64,000 nt of DNA from Achatina immaculata (GCA_009760885.1 CM019697.1:32207762-32271761), one strand, 5' to 3'. Positions 11,401-22,369 are shown, counted from the first letter of the stretch. Numbers and translations are program-made. The notes: generated by a model not told the origin, from the sequence alone.

Positions 11401-14400
11401 ATTATTCTTTTTTTTATTTTGGCTCAGATATTGGTTTATGTAATGAAATATTTTTAATTAATCATTAATGTTGTAAGTTTTTGATTTGAGTGTTGTTAAA
11501 GAAGAAGAGTCTACCATATTAAAGAGTTCCCCGTTAAATGTTTTTTTTTTTTCCTCACGGTAAAAATTTCTTAACCAAAGAAAATCTCAGAATAATAAAT
11601 GTATTATTACCCATATTTTTGTTTTCATTTTTATATTGCTCATTTTCTATAATTGCACACAAATTGCCAGACTCGCATTTGTATGTTTTGAGCCTTTCTT
11701 ATTCTAATAAGGGAAAAGCATTAAAGAGAACAGAGAATAGAAGACTTGAAGAACTGAAGGAATTGAAATCCATGAGATTGAATGATTTTTTTGTTTGTAT
11801 GAAACTTGAATTCCCAGGCAGACAAGATCAGCATGACACAGTGGGTTTACTTCCTGTTTTTTGCAGCACTGCTGCCACAGTGGCTTGTAATTGTCCTTGC
11901 TTACCAACTGTTTTCACATCATTACTTCACACCGCTGATTGTCATAATAACAGCCACTTTACTCGAGATAATTGAGGTCCTGGATGTGGTTTCTGCCTTC
12001 AGAAATAATTGGGATAACAGGTACTTTGTTTTTCAGCTAAATTAGTCTCTGCTCCAAAAAAAAAAAATTATCTACATTATGAAAGCTATAATAGAAAGTC
12101 CAGTTCTTGAATATGAGTTAATTGAAGTCATTCTTGGGTTAAGCGCACAATATGGTAATTGAGGAACTAAAACCTTGCAAAAGTATATACATATCCATGT
12201 AAGAAGCTTGAAGATAAATCAGGAGCCTATGTAGCCACTGCTTTGAGCATGAGATTGTGGAAGTGCAGGCAGCATCAGAAGCAACTTCCTGGTTGCTGGG
12301 GCAGGACGACTCCCAAAGCACATTGTGGAGAACTGAGAGGCATTTCTTTCCACAGGGAGTGGATACAGCTTCTAGAGGGCTCTTGGTTATCCATTTTGTG
12401 GATTCACTGTCCAGGTCATGCAGGAGTCAAAGGCAATGAGAGAGCAGACAATCTGGCAGGCATGGCATCAATTCAGGGCACCCTAAGAATGGACAAGGAG
12501 GAGACTGCAAAAACCACCTTGGGCAGGATGTGAATGGAGGATGACAGTAGTCGTATCAAGAGTGTGAATGAGTTTGGAGAGGAGAGGGGAAGTGGATGTT
12601 TTTTAGAATGAAGTGGTTTAGCACGCTTTACCCACAGCCATTGTGTAACTATCTCCATCAGCAGGCGCACGCTTCAGCGGGCGTTGGAATGGAGTGCGGA
12701 CCACATATTGGAATGACAGGAGTGCAGGGATGCCAGCATCTGATTACAGATTGAAGAATGCAACAACCGTTCATTAATAAGTGTATTTTTATGTAGAAAC
12801 CTTAGCCAATCAATAAACATTTCACAATGTTTAACATAGGAAACAAAAGGGATAATAGCTATGAACTGAGTACATTCAGCTGCTTCGCACTTTACTGTGC
12901 TTTTTAAACATTCATCTTGGCACTTTTTTTTTGCCACTTAGTAAACATTTCAGGAGCTCATATTCCAGTACAGCATCCAGCACATCCTTCATCTTCTGTT
13001 ATGACATCCAACACATCCTTCATCTTCTGTTATGACATCCAACACATCCTTCATCTTCTGTTCTGATATCCAACACATCCTTCATCTTCTGTTATGACAT
13101 CCAGCATGTCCTGTATTTTCTGATATTTTCTTATCCAGCATGTCCTACATCTTCTGGCATGGGTGCCCCATATGTCCTGGATTTTCTGATACAGTGTTTG
13201 ACTTGTCGTGTATCTTGTAATACACCATCCAGCATATCCTGTATCTTCTGGTGCGGTGTCGCAGATGTCCTGTATCTTCTGGTTTGGTGTCCAACATGTC
13301 CTGTATCATCTTCTTCATCTCTCTGGAACTGTGAACTGGTGCTCTTTGCAGCCCATGCAGTGAAGATGTTCAATGCATCAGCTTGGTAGCAGGTTGCGGC
13401 GGCTGTTTCTTCCAGACCCTGAGTGGAGGTAAACAGCAGAGGGTGTGCAGTGCTTCTTCTAAAAACTGGGGTTGTGGCCGTCTGTGCCCCGTTAGCCAGG
13501 CTAGGTCTGTTAAGGAGGTACCAGCGGAGTGGTGGGACATGGTCTTGGCAGCTGTGGTTTGCCAACCCTGATGCTAGCATGTCTGCTGTTAGATTGTGAT
13601 TGCCACCAAGGGTCTGATGCTAGCATGTCTGCTGTTAGGTTGCGATTGCCACCAAGGGTCTGATGCTAGCATGTCTGCTGTTAGATTGTGATTGCCACCA
13701 AGAGTCTGATGCTAGCATGTCTGCTGTTAGATTGTGATTGCCACCAAGAGTCTGATGCTAGCATGTCTGCTGTTAGGTTGCGATTGCCACCAAGGGTCTG
13801 ATGCTATCATGTCTGCTGTTAGGTTGCAATTGCCACCAAAGTGAACTGCGTCTTCACCTGTCTTTCTTTTTTTTTTCTAGATAGGAGCTTATGATCAGTT
13901 TAGATCCATGTTTTTGGATCATAGCTGTTGATCACAACAGAAATCTGCATCATCTTCCACTTGTTTTGAAGATCTTGACAAATTTCCCACAGCTACTCCC
14001 TTCCGTCTGTATATCATCACATTGTGAGAGTGCTCCTCTAGTGCTCAGATTTTTACGTGAAAGCGTATGACCTTGCAGTATTCCAGCCGTGTCAGTAACA
14101 TCATCAGAGCTCTGACTTCACATCTTCGTAAAATGTTTTCCGTCACTTTCTCCGATATCTTGTAATAAAAAAATAAAACTGGTGCCTGTTCAGTGCCATC
14201 AGCTGAACCTCATCATATTTTCCATCTGTGAAAACAACAGTATCTCTAGACTGCTTGCAGAAGCATTTTGTGAATTTCATTAGCCGTTTTTGCTGAGGCT
14301 GAAACAGAACACCCACACACACACACAGTGTTTTATAAATGCACTCATTTTGTTGAGCAAAACTGCAGGCACTAAACAATTGCTCATTTTGAGGGAAAAA

Positions 14401-15130
14401 AGTACTAACACAAGAGCTGATCATGATGAAACAAACAGTGGGTTCTAAAAGAAGTGCTGTGGTAAGGGTCATGATGCCAGGCGGAAAATTCAAAGCGATA
14501 ATTTGTAGGATCAGTTGATAGGGCCTCGTACTGCAGAGATGCTATTAGCCAGCGGCAGAAGCAAAAAGGCCTAGAAATGTGTATGAACTTAGCAGTAACA
14601 AAACGAAGCTAACGGGGTGGGGGGGGGGGGATCTAAAAAAAAATGATTACATCTGCAGACGCAGAACTGGGGAGCTAATGAAAACACTTGTCTGAGGGGG
14701 TACTTCCTACTTTGAATGATTATCTGAAGTTGAGCTGTTGTTCTGCTCTTGAATGATTATCTGAAGTTGTGTTGTTGTTCTGCTCTCTACAGTAGAGAGT
14801 TTCCTGCATATGATAGTTTTATAAATTAACAGTTATTTTAACATACAGAATTGTGCATATTTTATATGTAACCATTACATTATATTGACATATGATGTTA
14901 TCTTTACATTAATTCAATTATTCCCATAACTGTATCTCTCCAGGAATCTGTTTCAGACACTGAAACACTATGCAAAGCAGTTGCTAAATGCTTTCATGTT
15001 CATGGTGGCTTGGCCTGTCATTCCGAAATTTATTTGTGATTTGATCTTCTACATCACCTTGTACATCAGGCCATTCTATATATTTATGGAAATGTGGAGG
15101 AAGCTGAGACGGCATTTTAATCTAGACTGA
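2467..15130 (+). CDS. BFAR: Bifunctional apoptosis regulator (RING-SAM-transmembrane E3 ubiquitin ligase), first exon missing
   Basis: Coding exons: 2467-2659, 4201-4381, 7122-7275, 8557-8705, 9633-9800, 11818-12020, 14944-15130, all with GT/AG borders and matching phases, ending F-N-L-D-stop. The product is about 411 residues; the human protein has 450. Exon 1 here is a complete C3HC4 RING finger (CSVC, CGHTSCRIC, CPMC). Exon 2 holds the helix after the RING and a first hydrophobic segment. Exons 3-4 form the SAM domain (LWKPKDVASWLEEF ... LLSAVDMLKEH). Exons 5-7 hold LWEYK/ALYPGRCLFL and several membrane segments (FFAALLPQWLVIVLAYQLF, VAWPVIPKFICDLIFY). Human BFAR sits in the ER membrane, binds Bcl-2-type proteins and caspase-8 partners, and ubiquitinates ER clients. 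The visible exon enters in phase 1, so a short N-terminal exon lies upstream, probably beyond the RTE copy. I see no canonical AATAAA soon after the stop. Confidence 0.92.
2740..3600. repeat. Degenerate ~18-20 bp minisatellite (GAGATGAAGGTAAAA-type), BFAR intron
   Basis: Dozens of diverged copies of a GAGAGATGAAGGTAAAAGTT-like unit fill 2740-3010 and 3176-3600. The array is split by a 160-bp LINE tail at 3010-3178. Read on the minus strand it gives apparently open frames rich in Leu, Ser and Phe, which are low-complexity artefacts and not genes. Confidence 0.85.
3010..3178 (+). mobile_element. 3' tail of an RNase H-bearing LINE (family G)
   Basis: The stretch reads NY..R..., then TVKFIQETGLQI and an (AAG)n tail. 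It closely matches, in inverse orientation, the 3' end of the RNase H LINE at 20575-21440. It sits inside the 18-20 bp minisatellite, with array on both sides, so it inserted after the array formed or the array grew around it. Confidence 0.75.
4625..4880. repeat. 49-bp tandem repeat, about 5 copies, BFAR intron
   Basis: The unit begins TGCATTATCTGTTTCTGC and recurs every 49 bp with few changes, degenerating after 4860 into CTTCTGTTTCTTCTTCATC-like runs. It lies about 240 bp downstream of the exon ending at 4381. Confidence 0.88.
5292..6761 (-). mobile_element. Tc1-like DNA transposon, decayed transposase
   Basis: Minus-strand fragments in shifted frames read W-R-Q-V-W-F-S-D-D-S (second catalytic Asp region), LLQRHDRQRRVYRR, and NPTEHLWFELNRQVRQRD, which carries the last catalytic acidic residue of the Tc1 family. 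Imperfect inverted termini lie near 5293-5320 and 6737-6761; both begin with CTGTT, an A-run, and end GCAACA. A TA lies just outside each end, as expected for Tc1/mariner target duplication. Several frameshifts make it inactive. It occupies the BFAR intron between the first membrane exon and the SAM exons. Confidence 0.88.
7480..7865. repeat. 31-bp minisatellite, about 12 copies, BFAR intron
   Basis: The unit reads AGTCTTTGTCACTCGAGTCA followed by GGTCCAGGTTG. Two subtypes (GGTCCAGG and GGTGCTGG) alternate in a partly regular pattern, suggesting a higher-order unit of about 93 bp. It starts about 200 bp after the exon ending at 7275. Confidence 0.9.
7982..8432 (+). mobile_element. 5'-truncated RTE copy (A2) with 10-bp target duplication
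   Basis: It encodes a decayed RTE C-terminus (KIRFLRACIF, TLNKTAEKHINAFE, ELNIEEGWLVKRI, YFGHIK) with frameshifts, and ends in a short GATTGATGATG tail. The flanks carry the direct repeat ATGCCAAATT at 7972-7981 and 8433-8442, which fixes both ends of the insertion. Confidence 0.92.
9060..9375 (+). mobile_element. 3' end of an RNase H-type LINE (family G)
   Basis: A plus-strand frame reads LLKDRPLQ...DERPCGSGVQTPEYILQECPNYADLRRETWP. This is the Cys-rich domain found after RNase H in I/R1-like LINEs. It is followed by an (AGAAG)n tail like the other family G copies. It is a short 5'-truncated fragment in the BFAR intron. Confidence 0.75.
9840..10020. repeat. ~50-bp tandem repeat, 3-4 copies, BFAR intron
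   Basis: Copies of GATTTCTGTATTCTCTGCAT ... CTTTCACTTTGTGAGTGGTC repeat every 50 bp, beginning about 40 bp after the exon that ends at 9800. Confidence 0.8.
10289..11175 (+). mobile_element. 5'-truncated RTE copy (A3) with open C-terminal reading frame
   Basis: About 295 in-frame codons encode the second half of the RTE protein: YLFNLYTENIMKNVRE, the polymerase box IRYADDTVLL, SFEYLGSLLTNNGDT, TYACEMWTLNKTAE, ELNIEEGWLVKRI, and GRPKRRWLQEIVDDLQMD near the end. The stop is followed by (ATGA)n. The repeat GAGTGAACCC at 10279-10288 and 11176-11185 is the target duplication, so the element starts at TATTTATTTAAC. The few residues a gene finder would add at the N-terminus come from flanking DNA. 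It lies in a BFAR intron, same strand as the gene. Confidence 0.95.
11268..11368. repeat. 29-bp tandem repeat, 3-4 copies, BFAR intron
   Basis: The unit TGATGTGGCTTTTGAATTTT plus TGTTTTTTC is repeated almost identically. Confidence 0.85.
12240..12560 (+). mobile_element. LINE fragment with RNase H C-terminus (family G-like)
   Basis: The frame contains HCPGHAGVKGNERADNLAG, the conserved C-terminal RNase H motif carrying the catalytic His and Asp, followed by KEETAKTTLGRM. A frameshift separates it from the upstream part. It is a short decayed fragment in the last long BFAR intron, probably of an I/R1-like LINE. Confidence 0.8.
12965..13310. repeat. 31-bp minisatellite, about 11 copies in two blocks, BFAR intron
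   Basis: Four near-identical units (ATCCAACACATCCTTCATCT TCTGTTATGAC) are followed by about seven diverged ones (CCAGCATGTCCTGTATCTTC TGG...). The period stays near 31 bp throughout. Confidence 0.87.
13315..13610 (+). repeat. Unclassified interspersed repeat (copy R1)
   Basis: The segment CTGGAACTGTGA ... TTTGCAGC ... GTGAAG ... CAGCTTGG ... CCAACCCTG ... TGCTGTTAGG matches, with divergence, 42945-43650 and 51310-51510. No protein motif is visible. It overlaps the start of a 46-bp array. Confidence 0.65.
13565..13845. repeat. 46-bp tandem repeat, about 6 copies, BFAR intron
   Basis: The unit CTGATGCTAGCATGTCTGCT followed by GTTAGATTGTGATTGCCACC and AAGAGT recurs with single-base variants. 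It appears to have grown from the end of the adjacent interspersed repeat, because a single non-tandem counterpart exists near 43600-43640. Confidence 0.9.
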
Positions 15131-15685
15131 AAAAAAAAAAATTATTATTATTCTGGAATGTTAATATAAAAACTTATCTTAATGGAGGAAAAGAACAGGA
15201 AGAACACAAGTTGTCTTTTTTTTTTTTTTTTAAAGTTGTACATTGGTCCATGTTCCCTGTTCATCCCAGACTTTTATTCCACAGTGGTTTAAGATGATTT
15301 TTTAGATGATTTGGAGAGGGGATACCTGAGTAAATGAAAAAGATGATGATTTTGAAGGGGGGATACCTTAGTAAATGAAAAAGAAAAAAGATGTTTTCTG
15401 AAGTATTTGATGTAACCTATTTCTCAAATGCAGAAGAAAGAAAAAGATGTAACCTATTTGAATGATGTTGCTAAGTTTTTATACTCCTAAGAAATGTGTT
15501 TTAAACTCAGAATAGTTGATGGTATTTTTTTGTTTGTTTTCTTAATAACAGCCCAAGAATCTTGGGTTTTTAAAAAAAAATTCCTTTGTGCCAATGATTA
15601 GCTTATTTTTGTTTAAAGCAGTGAAAATCTGATGAAAACACCCGTGAAACAAATACATCACGGCTCTTTGCCACCTTGTCAGCAT
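15131..15685 (+). other. Probable BFAR 3' UTR
   Basis: AT-rich sequence after the BFAR stop. No open frame or repeat match is seen. There is no AATAAA; variants such as AATATA (near 15165) and AATACA (near 15651) could act as poly(A) signals but this is a guess. Confidence 0.4.
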
Positions 15686-15689
15686 TCAT

Positions 15690-16345
15690 GTACTTAAGAG
15701 AAAACCTCCAATGGTGATGTAGGTTATCTGCCATATCAGAGTTGTAAACATTATGATATGAAAATCAACATTGCCAAAACAGAGAGCATGAAAGAAAGCC
15801 AAGCCCACTGAAGACAGCAAAATACAACAAGTAAAAGAATTCAAGTATCTTGGATGCATGTTCACATAAGATGGGAAGCTTGATAAAGAAACTGATGTTA
15901 GAACACAAAGAACCAGCCTTACCCATTGGTTACACACCCAAACATCCCACTTGAAATTGAGAAAACTAGTTAATAACATGTTCCTAACAACACTATGCTA
16001 TCAGTGCCAGACATGGGCACTTACTAAGAAACAACAGAATAAAATAACCACATGTGAAATGAGATGTCTTAGGAAAGCAGCAAATGTCAGCAGGTTTGAC
16101 AAGCTAAGAAATGACACAATAAGACAAGTGGTAGGAACTACATCATGTCTACGACACACAAAGAAGCAAAGAATCAAGGGGTTCAGCCACTTAATGAGAA
16201 TGACACACTCACAGCCAGCCGTGAGAGCCTTCCACCAAAGAACCATAGGATGCAGATCAAGAGGAAGACCCAGAAAGAGATGGTATCAGAGGAATGCTAA
16301 TTATGGCATGACTGTTACTCAACACTTTACAGTATAAGAGGAAGG
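15690..16345 (+). mobile_element. Non-LTR retrotransposon fragment (family F), RT C-terminal region
   Basis: Plus-strand frames give MKINIAKTESM, VKEFKYLGCMFT, then MFLTTLCYQCQTWALTKK, RFDKLRNDTIRQVV and GCRSRGRPRKRW. This is the thumb and C-terminal part of a LINE RT, 5'-truncated and with stops. It differs from the other families in the window. Confidence 0.85.
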
Positions 16346-16349
16346 ATAA

Positions 16350-17060
16350 AGTAATGATGTAAGTTATCTGCTATATGTGAGGTCATACATGTATGGATGT
16401 CTTATGGCTTTCATGATATTTCTCAATTGGTTGTAACACCACCCCCCTCAAAACAAACAAAAAAATGCATCCATGAAAATTGTGGATGAGCGGAGGAGAG
16501 CATCCAGGTTTTAACTGGACAGCCAGACATAGAGCACTAAATCTGAAATAGTTGTAGATTTGCTGGAGAGACATGTCTTTAGTGAGTTTAGATATTAAGA
16601 AGAAATATGACGACTGATGCTTCTAGTTCTCTGCTGGGTGAAATCCCCCTCTGTGATATGAGTTTTAAGTGAGGTCTTGGATTGGAGGACCCCCCCCCCA
16701 TATTCTGGGAAAGAGAGGATATCTCAGGTTAATGCTGATTCTAGGCTACTGGCTGCCCTCCACCTTTTGAAAGGGTGGACCTGAAATTGCTTACAGCTTC
16801 TGCTCGGTGTAAGTTGAAGTAACGAGGTCTCAGGCCATACTGTTCTAACAACAGGCCGTTGTCAAGTTTCTCACTGATAAGATGGTTGCTCCCGCTGACA
16901 TTCTCTGAAGATTGTACGGTGTATGTGGAGATGAGTGTGATGAAGTGAATAGTGTGAGGCACGAATAATTTGGGTATAAGTATTTATAAACTATATAAAT
17001 ATACACGAAGCCATTGCAGTAAAGCTGTGATAACAGAATATTAAAACTATTTAAAACAAA
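16350..17060. other. Gene-free stretch
   Basis: I see no coding exon or recognisable transposon here, only C-runs near 16440 and 16690. The segment near 17061-17117 (CTTTATTAATTAAC ... CAGTTGTGATGTTTCGG) resembles the left flank of the TTAA element at 26510. Confidence 0.4.
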
Positions 17061-17117
17061 AGTGGGAAAAGCTTTATTAATTAACAAGCACACAGTTGTG
17101 ATGTTTCGGTTTACACA

Positions 17118-17430
17118 TTAATCATACAAAAATGCAATCATTTGCATGTTCCTTGGGAACTTTGCCTCCCTAACAATTCTCCTGTAGACTTCTCTAACAT
17201 TCCTCATTACATTTTCAGTATACAACTTAAATAGGTAAAGCGACAATATGCACCCCTGACGGACCCCTTGTTTTATATTAAACCTAGTTGTTGTTTCACC
17301 ATTTATTCTAACTGCTGCTTGTTGGTCTAGATACAGCAGTGATGTTAATTGTATCAAATGTGTTGAAAATCCCATTTTTTCCATTATTTCCCAAAGTTTC
17401 TGGTGTTGTACACAGTCAAAAAAAAAAAAC
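17118..17430 (-). mobile_element. Internally deleted RTE copy (A4)
   Basis: The minus strand encodes RT palm residues (LTSLLYLDQQAAVRINGE, FNIKQGVRQGCILS) up to YTENVMRNVRE and then jumps directly to the C-terminal tail YRRIVREAKFPRNMQM. Compared with A3, about 770 bp are missing, including the YADD box. The A3 sequence has GAGA at both break points, so the deletion may have used microhomology or template switching. Confidence 0.87.
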
Positions 17431-17639
17431 ACACACACAGGACAAAGAAATAGGAAAAGAAGATAAAATATGAATTCATGTGACTGCTATGCAGGAAAAA
17501 AAGAATGGACAAGATTAGAAAAAAGAGAGTACTTAGCTGTGACTTCTAAGAAGCTGTTTCCAGAACTGCACATGAGAGAGTATTGTGAATGTTTAAATGA
17601 AGACTTGGGATGTATGTGATAGGTTGGTAGTGGGGGGGG

Positions 17640-19600
17640 GGGGGGTGGAAAGAAAAAAGAGAGAGGCACATGGGGCTTCCATAAGGGTTTTCCACAAATG
17701 CCTGTCCTTTGCCTTTTTTCTGCTTTTGCCCAGGTGAGCCCTCTATTGCTCAACAACCTCTCTGTTGTTCTTCTCCATGTCTCTTTTGATCTACCCTTAC
17801 TTCTGTTCCCCTGTGATGTCCATCTTGGTGCTACTTTTGGTAGTGAGTTGTCATTCATTCGGAGCACATGTCCCAACCATCGCCAGCATCTTTTCCTTAA
17901 ATAATTGCTGTCAGTGGCTTCATCTACATTTCTGCAACAAGGTTTTATTTCTTATAGTGTTTGGCCAAAATATTCTTATATTTCTTCGTAAACATTTAGT
18001 CTGAAAAGAGTTCAGCTTCTTTTCTATGGTTTTGGCGATTTTCCAGTATTCACTTTGATAGAGTAGTACACTTGGAACATTACTCTTAAATATCCTGATT
18101 TTCGTCTTCATACTTAGTTTTTTAGACTTCCATATAGTCTGCAGCATTGCAAAAGCTTGGTTTGCTCAAGTAAGCCTGCTGTTGATGTTCTCTGTGCTGT
18201 CTCCATTTTCTACTACTCTGCTGCCAAGATATATACAAATTCGTTGACCTCTTCCACTAACTTGTTATCTACTCTCAGTACATTTCTTTTGTTCACATTT
18301 TGCTTCATTAACTTTGTCTTTCCTACGCTGATTGTACTTCGTTTTTTTGCATTCTGAGTTAGCTTGTTATCTTGCATATGCTTGTGGCTGCTTGATAGTA
18401 GACAAATGTCATCGGCAAAGTCAAGGTCCTCCAGCACTGTGTCAGGGGTCCATTGTAATCCTCTGCGTTTGTCTGATGTTGCCTCCTTCATTAACTAGTC
18501 TACTGCCAAGATAAATAATGTGGGTGATACTACACATCCCTACTTCACTCCCATTTGTACCCTAAAGCTGCTGGAGGTATGTTCTTCGCAGATCACTTTG
18601 CACTGAAAACCATTGTATAGGGCTTTGATGACATTCACTATCCTATGGGGGAGGCCATGCCATCTTAGAATTTTCCACAGTGCATCTCTGTTGACACTGT
18701 CAAAGGTTTTCTCAAAATCTATAAGCAGTGCATATGTTGTGCTATGCCACTCATTTGCCTGCTCTTTGTCAGCAAATATGTGGTCTATGCATGATCTTCC
18801 TTTCCTAAATCCTGCCTGATCTTTCCGAAGTTTTCCCTCGAGTGCTGGTAAAATTCTGTTGATTATTCTGCATAATACTTTACTGGTGAGTGGTAGGAGG
18901 GTAATACCTCTCCAGTTCCCGCAATCTTTGAGGTCACCCTTCTTTGGTAGTTTTACTATAAGCCCAGTTTTCCACACTCCTCTGGAGCTTTTTATGGATC
19001 CCAAATTTGTTGCACCTGACAGAGTTATTTTGGTGTTTCTGTTTCTTCTGCTTTCAACATCTCAGCAGTCACTTCATCTTTATTTGACGCCCTTTATTCG
19101 GCTTCTTTATTGCCTCCATAACCTCACTTATTGTTATTGGGCCTGTATTGATGTTTAGTTCCGTTTTTGCTTCAGGTATGTCTATTGTTTGTGCTCTGTT
19201 TAGTAGGGTGTTAAAAGTGTTCCCTCCATCTTTCAATTATTTCTCTTTCTCCACTGACCAGTTGTCCCTTACGTGTCCTTACTGCACTCTCACATCTTGT
19301 GCTGAAGTTACCTGTCATCTGCTTTGTGATTTTGTATATGGTTTTCATGTCATTTGCATATGCTGCTTCTGCTGTCATAGTATCGGTGTTTATCTTGATG
19401 ACATGATTCCTACACCTCTTTGTTTTTTTTTTGTGCACAGTTACTTAAAACTTGTTCTTTTAGGCTTTGTGATTTGGTGCTCAGTAATTTTTTTCTTGCC
19501 TCTATATTTTCCCATGTAGTTTTGCTTATCTGTTCCTCTTTCTCCATTTCTGATATCCCAACGCCTCTTTTGCTGTTTCCTGTAGTGTTTCGTTGAACTC
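17640..19600 (-). mobile_element. Non-LTR retrotransposon (family C), RT region, decayed
   Basis: Minus-strand pieces in order: KRCRNHVIKINTDTM ... KGQLVSGEREIIERWREHF (linker), TGLIVKLPKKGDLKDCGNWR, GITLLPLTSKVLCRIINRIL, KDQAGFRKGRSCIDHIF, LLIDFEKTFDSVNRDALW, DLDFADDICLLSSSHKHM (YxDD-type box), NVPSVLLYQSEYWKI, and MGHVLRMNDNSLPKVAPRW. This is a nearly full RT domain with frameshifts and no endonuclease. The 3' end is shared with copies at 24459 and 51896. Confidence 0.9.
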
Positions 19601-19619
19601 TAATATAGGCATTTTTGTG

Positions 19620-20550
19620 TAGAACACTGAAGTGGTTCTTAAGTACCAGAGAGAGAGAGGGATAAAGTGGTAATAATGAAATGGTGTGTAGAATAGATGA
19701 ATATCGCTGGTGGTGGAGGGCTTGTAATCTAGTGTTTTGAGGGGGTTATGTAGTTCTACAGGTTACAGATGAGAAAAAAAAGTAGAACTTTGTAGCGAGA
19801 GAATGTTAAATGTAGCTGGATTTCAAGTTCAAACTGTGTAGTTCCAGTGTCCCATATTCCTGAATATAGCAGTTTTCAAATGCCAAGCAGCTTTCATGGT
19901 CAAAGTGACATTGTTTAATGGCTGAATAAAGTGAGATGCAGGGTGGTGAAGTATAGAGATCAATGTGAAGTGAATAGGAGATGCTGGATAGTGAAGTATA
20001 CAGATGAAGTGGGTAAAAGCAAATCTGAATGACAGACCTTGACTGGAAAGATATGCGATGGATTCCACTAACAAGTAACACATTGGCCAAAGTGTATTAA
20101 AGTTAAAAGATACTGTCAGAATCCTTGCATGATGGTGTTTCATGGTTAAGATCCAATTGCCCTTATCCCTTAAAGTTAATCCTTGCATGATATTGTTTCA
20201 TGGTTGAAATCTCATTGCCCTTGTCCCTTAAAGTGCAATCAGTGCAGTATTTTTCACATTCTGAGTGTCCTATGTAATTCTGAATATCTTACCTGTATGA
20301 GTGCTTCAGTTTTAAGTGTTAAAAGTCTCTCTTCATCTTTAGACACCCCCTCTTCAAAAAAAAGGAGAGGTTTGTTTCAAACTTGTATATAGCATAGAAA
20401 TAGGCTGATGTCAGTAGTTTGTGGAAGATATAAGGCTAGCTTTCTGTTAGACACTTCTAATGACTAATTCTACCAACATTTTATCGGCATTATTTGCCAC
20501 AGTAACAGCAGGGCACTATCAAACTACAGTCTTTCTTTCGCTTACTTCTG
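19620..20550. other. Gene-free stretch
   Basis: Nothing recognisable beyond a short GAGA run at 19650 and a local duplication (CCTTGCATGATGGTGTTTCA-like) at about 20125 and 20180. Confidence 0.4.
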
Positions 20551-20574
20551 TTGTCCTATCTGGCCCTTTTGTCT

Positions 20575-21440
20575 TCTAGAATGAGAAAACATCTTCTTCT
20601 TATGCATTGTCTGTCTGTATTTGCAGTCCTGTCTCTTGGATAAATTTCACTGGTTTTTTTTTTTTGTAATTCATGTATGGAACTGTAGAGCTTATCTTCT
20701 TTAGTGGTTTCACTAGGCCAGTAATTACTTCTCTGTGTCTTGTAGTTGGTGCAGTTCTGGAGGATATGTTCCACAGTTTGTGCACCTGGGCACATGTACG
20801 AAAGAGTAGTAGTACCAACTTTATATACTTATGACTTCGGAGTCAGCTGTGTCCTGTTTGGAGACAGAAAATGGCGACTTGTTCCTTTCTGTTTAGCATA
20901 TGATAGTCATCATGTGGTGGTGTTTGTGGCTCTTTTTAATCATGCTTTTCTTCTGATTGTAGGTGATTGGTATGTCTGGTTGCTCCATTTCAGTGCCCTC
21001 TTTGGCCAGATGGTCAGCTTTCTCATTGCCTGGTATCCCACAGTGAGAGGGAATCCACTTCAAGGTGCCTCAGTGTTGTAAGCCAATTTTTGACAAGCCA
21101 TCCTTAAGGTCTGGTAGTTTGTTGCACTGAAGAGCTTCCAGTACTGATCTTGCATCTGTGAGAATTACAATGGGGCATGTATCAGTTCTGGAGTCTGATA
21201 GTTTTTCAACTGCAGCAATAATTGCCCTAACTTCTGCATCAAAGTTGTTGCAGTATTTTCCAGTGGGTATGGAAATCTTGTCAGTGGTGGTGTTTGGATA
21301 TTCAATATGTGCTCCTGCCCCTCCATTCTTTATGGCATTGTGTGCAGATCCATCTGTATACACACATATCCATGAAAAAACATCAGTGTGCAGAGATACT
21401 CTCCATGTGGTGCAGGCTTTCACTATTGTGTCCTCGCACT
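20575..21440 (-). mobile_element. LINE 3' part with RNase H domain (family G)
   Basis: The minus strand encodes an RNase H fold: VYTDGSAHNAIKNGGAGAHI (first Asp), FDAEVRAIIAAVE (Glu), VILTDARSVLEAL (Asp), then after a frameshift WIPSHCGIPGNEKADHLA (His, Asp). A Cys/His segment CPGAQTVEHILQNCTNYKTQR and a (AAG)n tail follow. RNase H removes element RNA during retrotransposition in I/R1-type LINEs. The RT part is absent. Confidence 0.9.
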
Positions 21441-21449
21441 TTATTTTCC

Positions 21450-22365
21450 AAGACTGAACAGCTACAAAAGGACAGCACCAGGGATATTACCACAACCACT
21501 GTTGTGTACCAGTTCTCATGGTTGCTTGGTAGTTGTCCTACATATTCTTGGAAAGTAAATATTTTTAGCATTTCAGAATTGTCCACACATGTATACTGTA
21601 GTTACCTGATTAGGTCTGAAATAATTAATGCTAGGGGGAGGGGAGGAGGGAGAGAATATCCCAGTTAAATGCCAGGTCAGTACATCGTCTCAGTCTTCCT
21701 ATAGAAAGACACAAGGTACAGGCTAATACCAAAGCTACAGAACCATAACTGGCATTTTGCGAATAAATGCCTGCCTTGAAATGACACTGGTCCAGTCTCT
21801 AATAAATGCTAAATCACAATGATAATTTTGTGAATAAATGTCAAGGGGGTTTAGTCAAGTAAATATGGTATATTACTTGTTTCATGAGATTTTTATGATA
21901 TTTCAACCTTTCTGTCACCATTTTATTTGCAATATTGATTTTGTAGAATCCTAGGTAATATTTAGTAGATATTTTATGTTTGCTAATTTTAGGAAATGTT
22001 CAGCTGTTTCCTTATTATCAAAGTGCCTGCAATGTGGACTATGTATAACATTAGTTTTATTCAGTATGTTAACTTTCATTCCCTTTACCAAGGTGGCAGT
22101 GGATCTTAGGACCTGGATAATAGTTAGCAGACAATGGAATTTGTGATCTTCCAACAAATTTGTCATTAAAAATATTTATGATATAATTTTTGAGTGATAA
22201 TTTTATATAAAGCAAGTAGATTAGTACTGACTTCATCTGGTAGATGTGGCAAATGGAGAGTATGTTTCCAAAGATTTGTTTAAAGATTGTTAAAGAATGA
22301 TGCATGACTAGCTGTTATATGGACAGACCCATGAGGACCTGACTATTAGATTAAAAAAAAAAAAA
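21450..22365. other. Gene-free stretch
   Basis: No exon or transposon recognised. The sequence is AT-rich with a purine run at 21630-21655. Confidence 0.35.
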
Positions 22366-22369
22366 AAAC

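Noticed and set aside
12965..13845. CRISPR-like array (regular 31- and 46-bp repeats)
   Set aside because: Contiguous tandem units with no spacers, in an intron of an animal gene.
20183..20392. Small ORF near a poly-purine run
   Set aside because: No conserved features, and it overlaps a local duplication.
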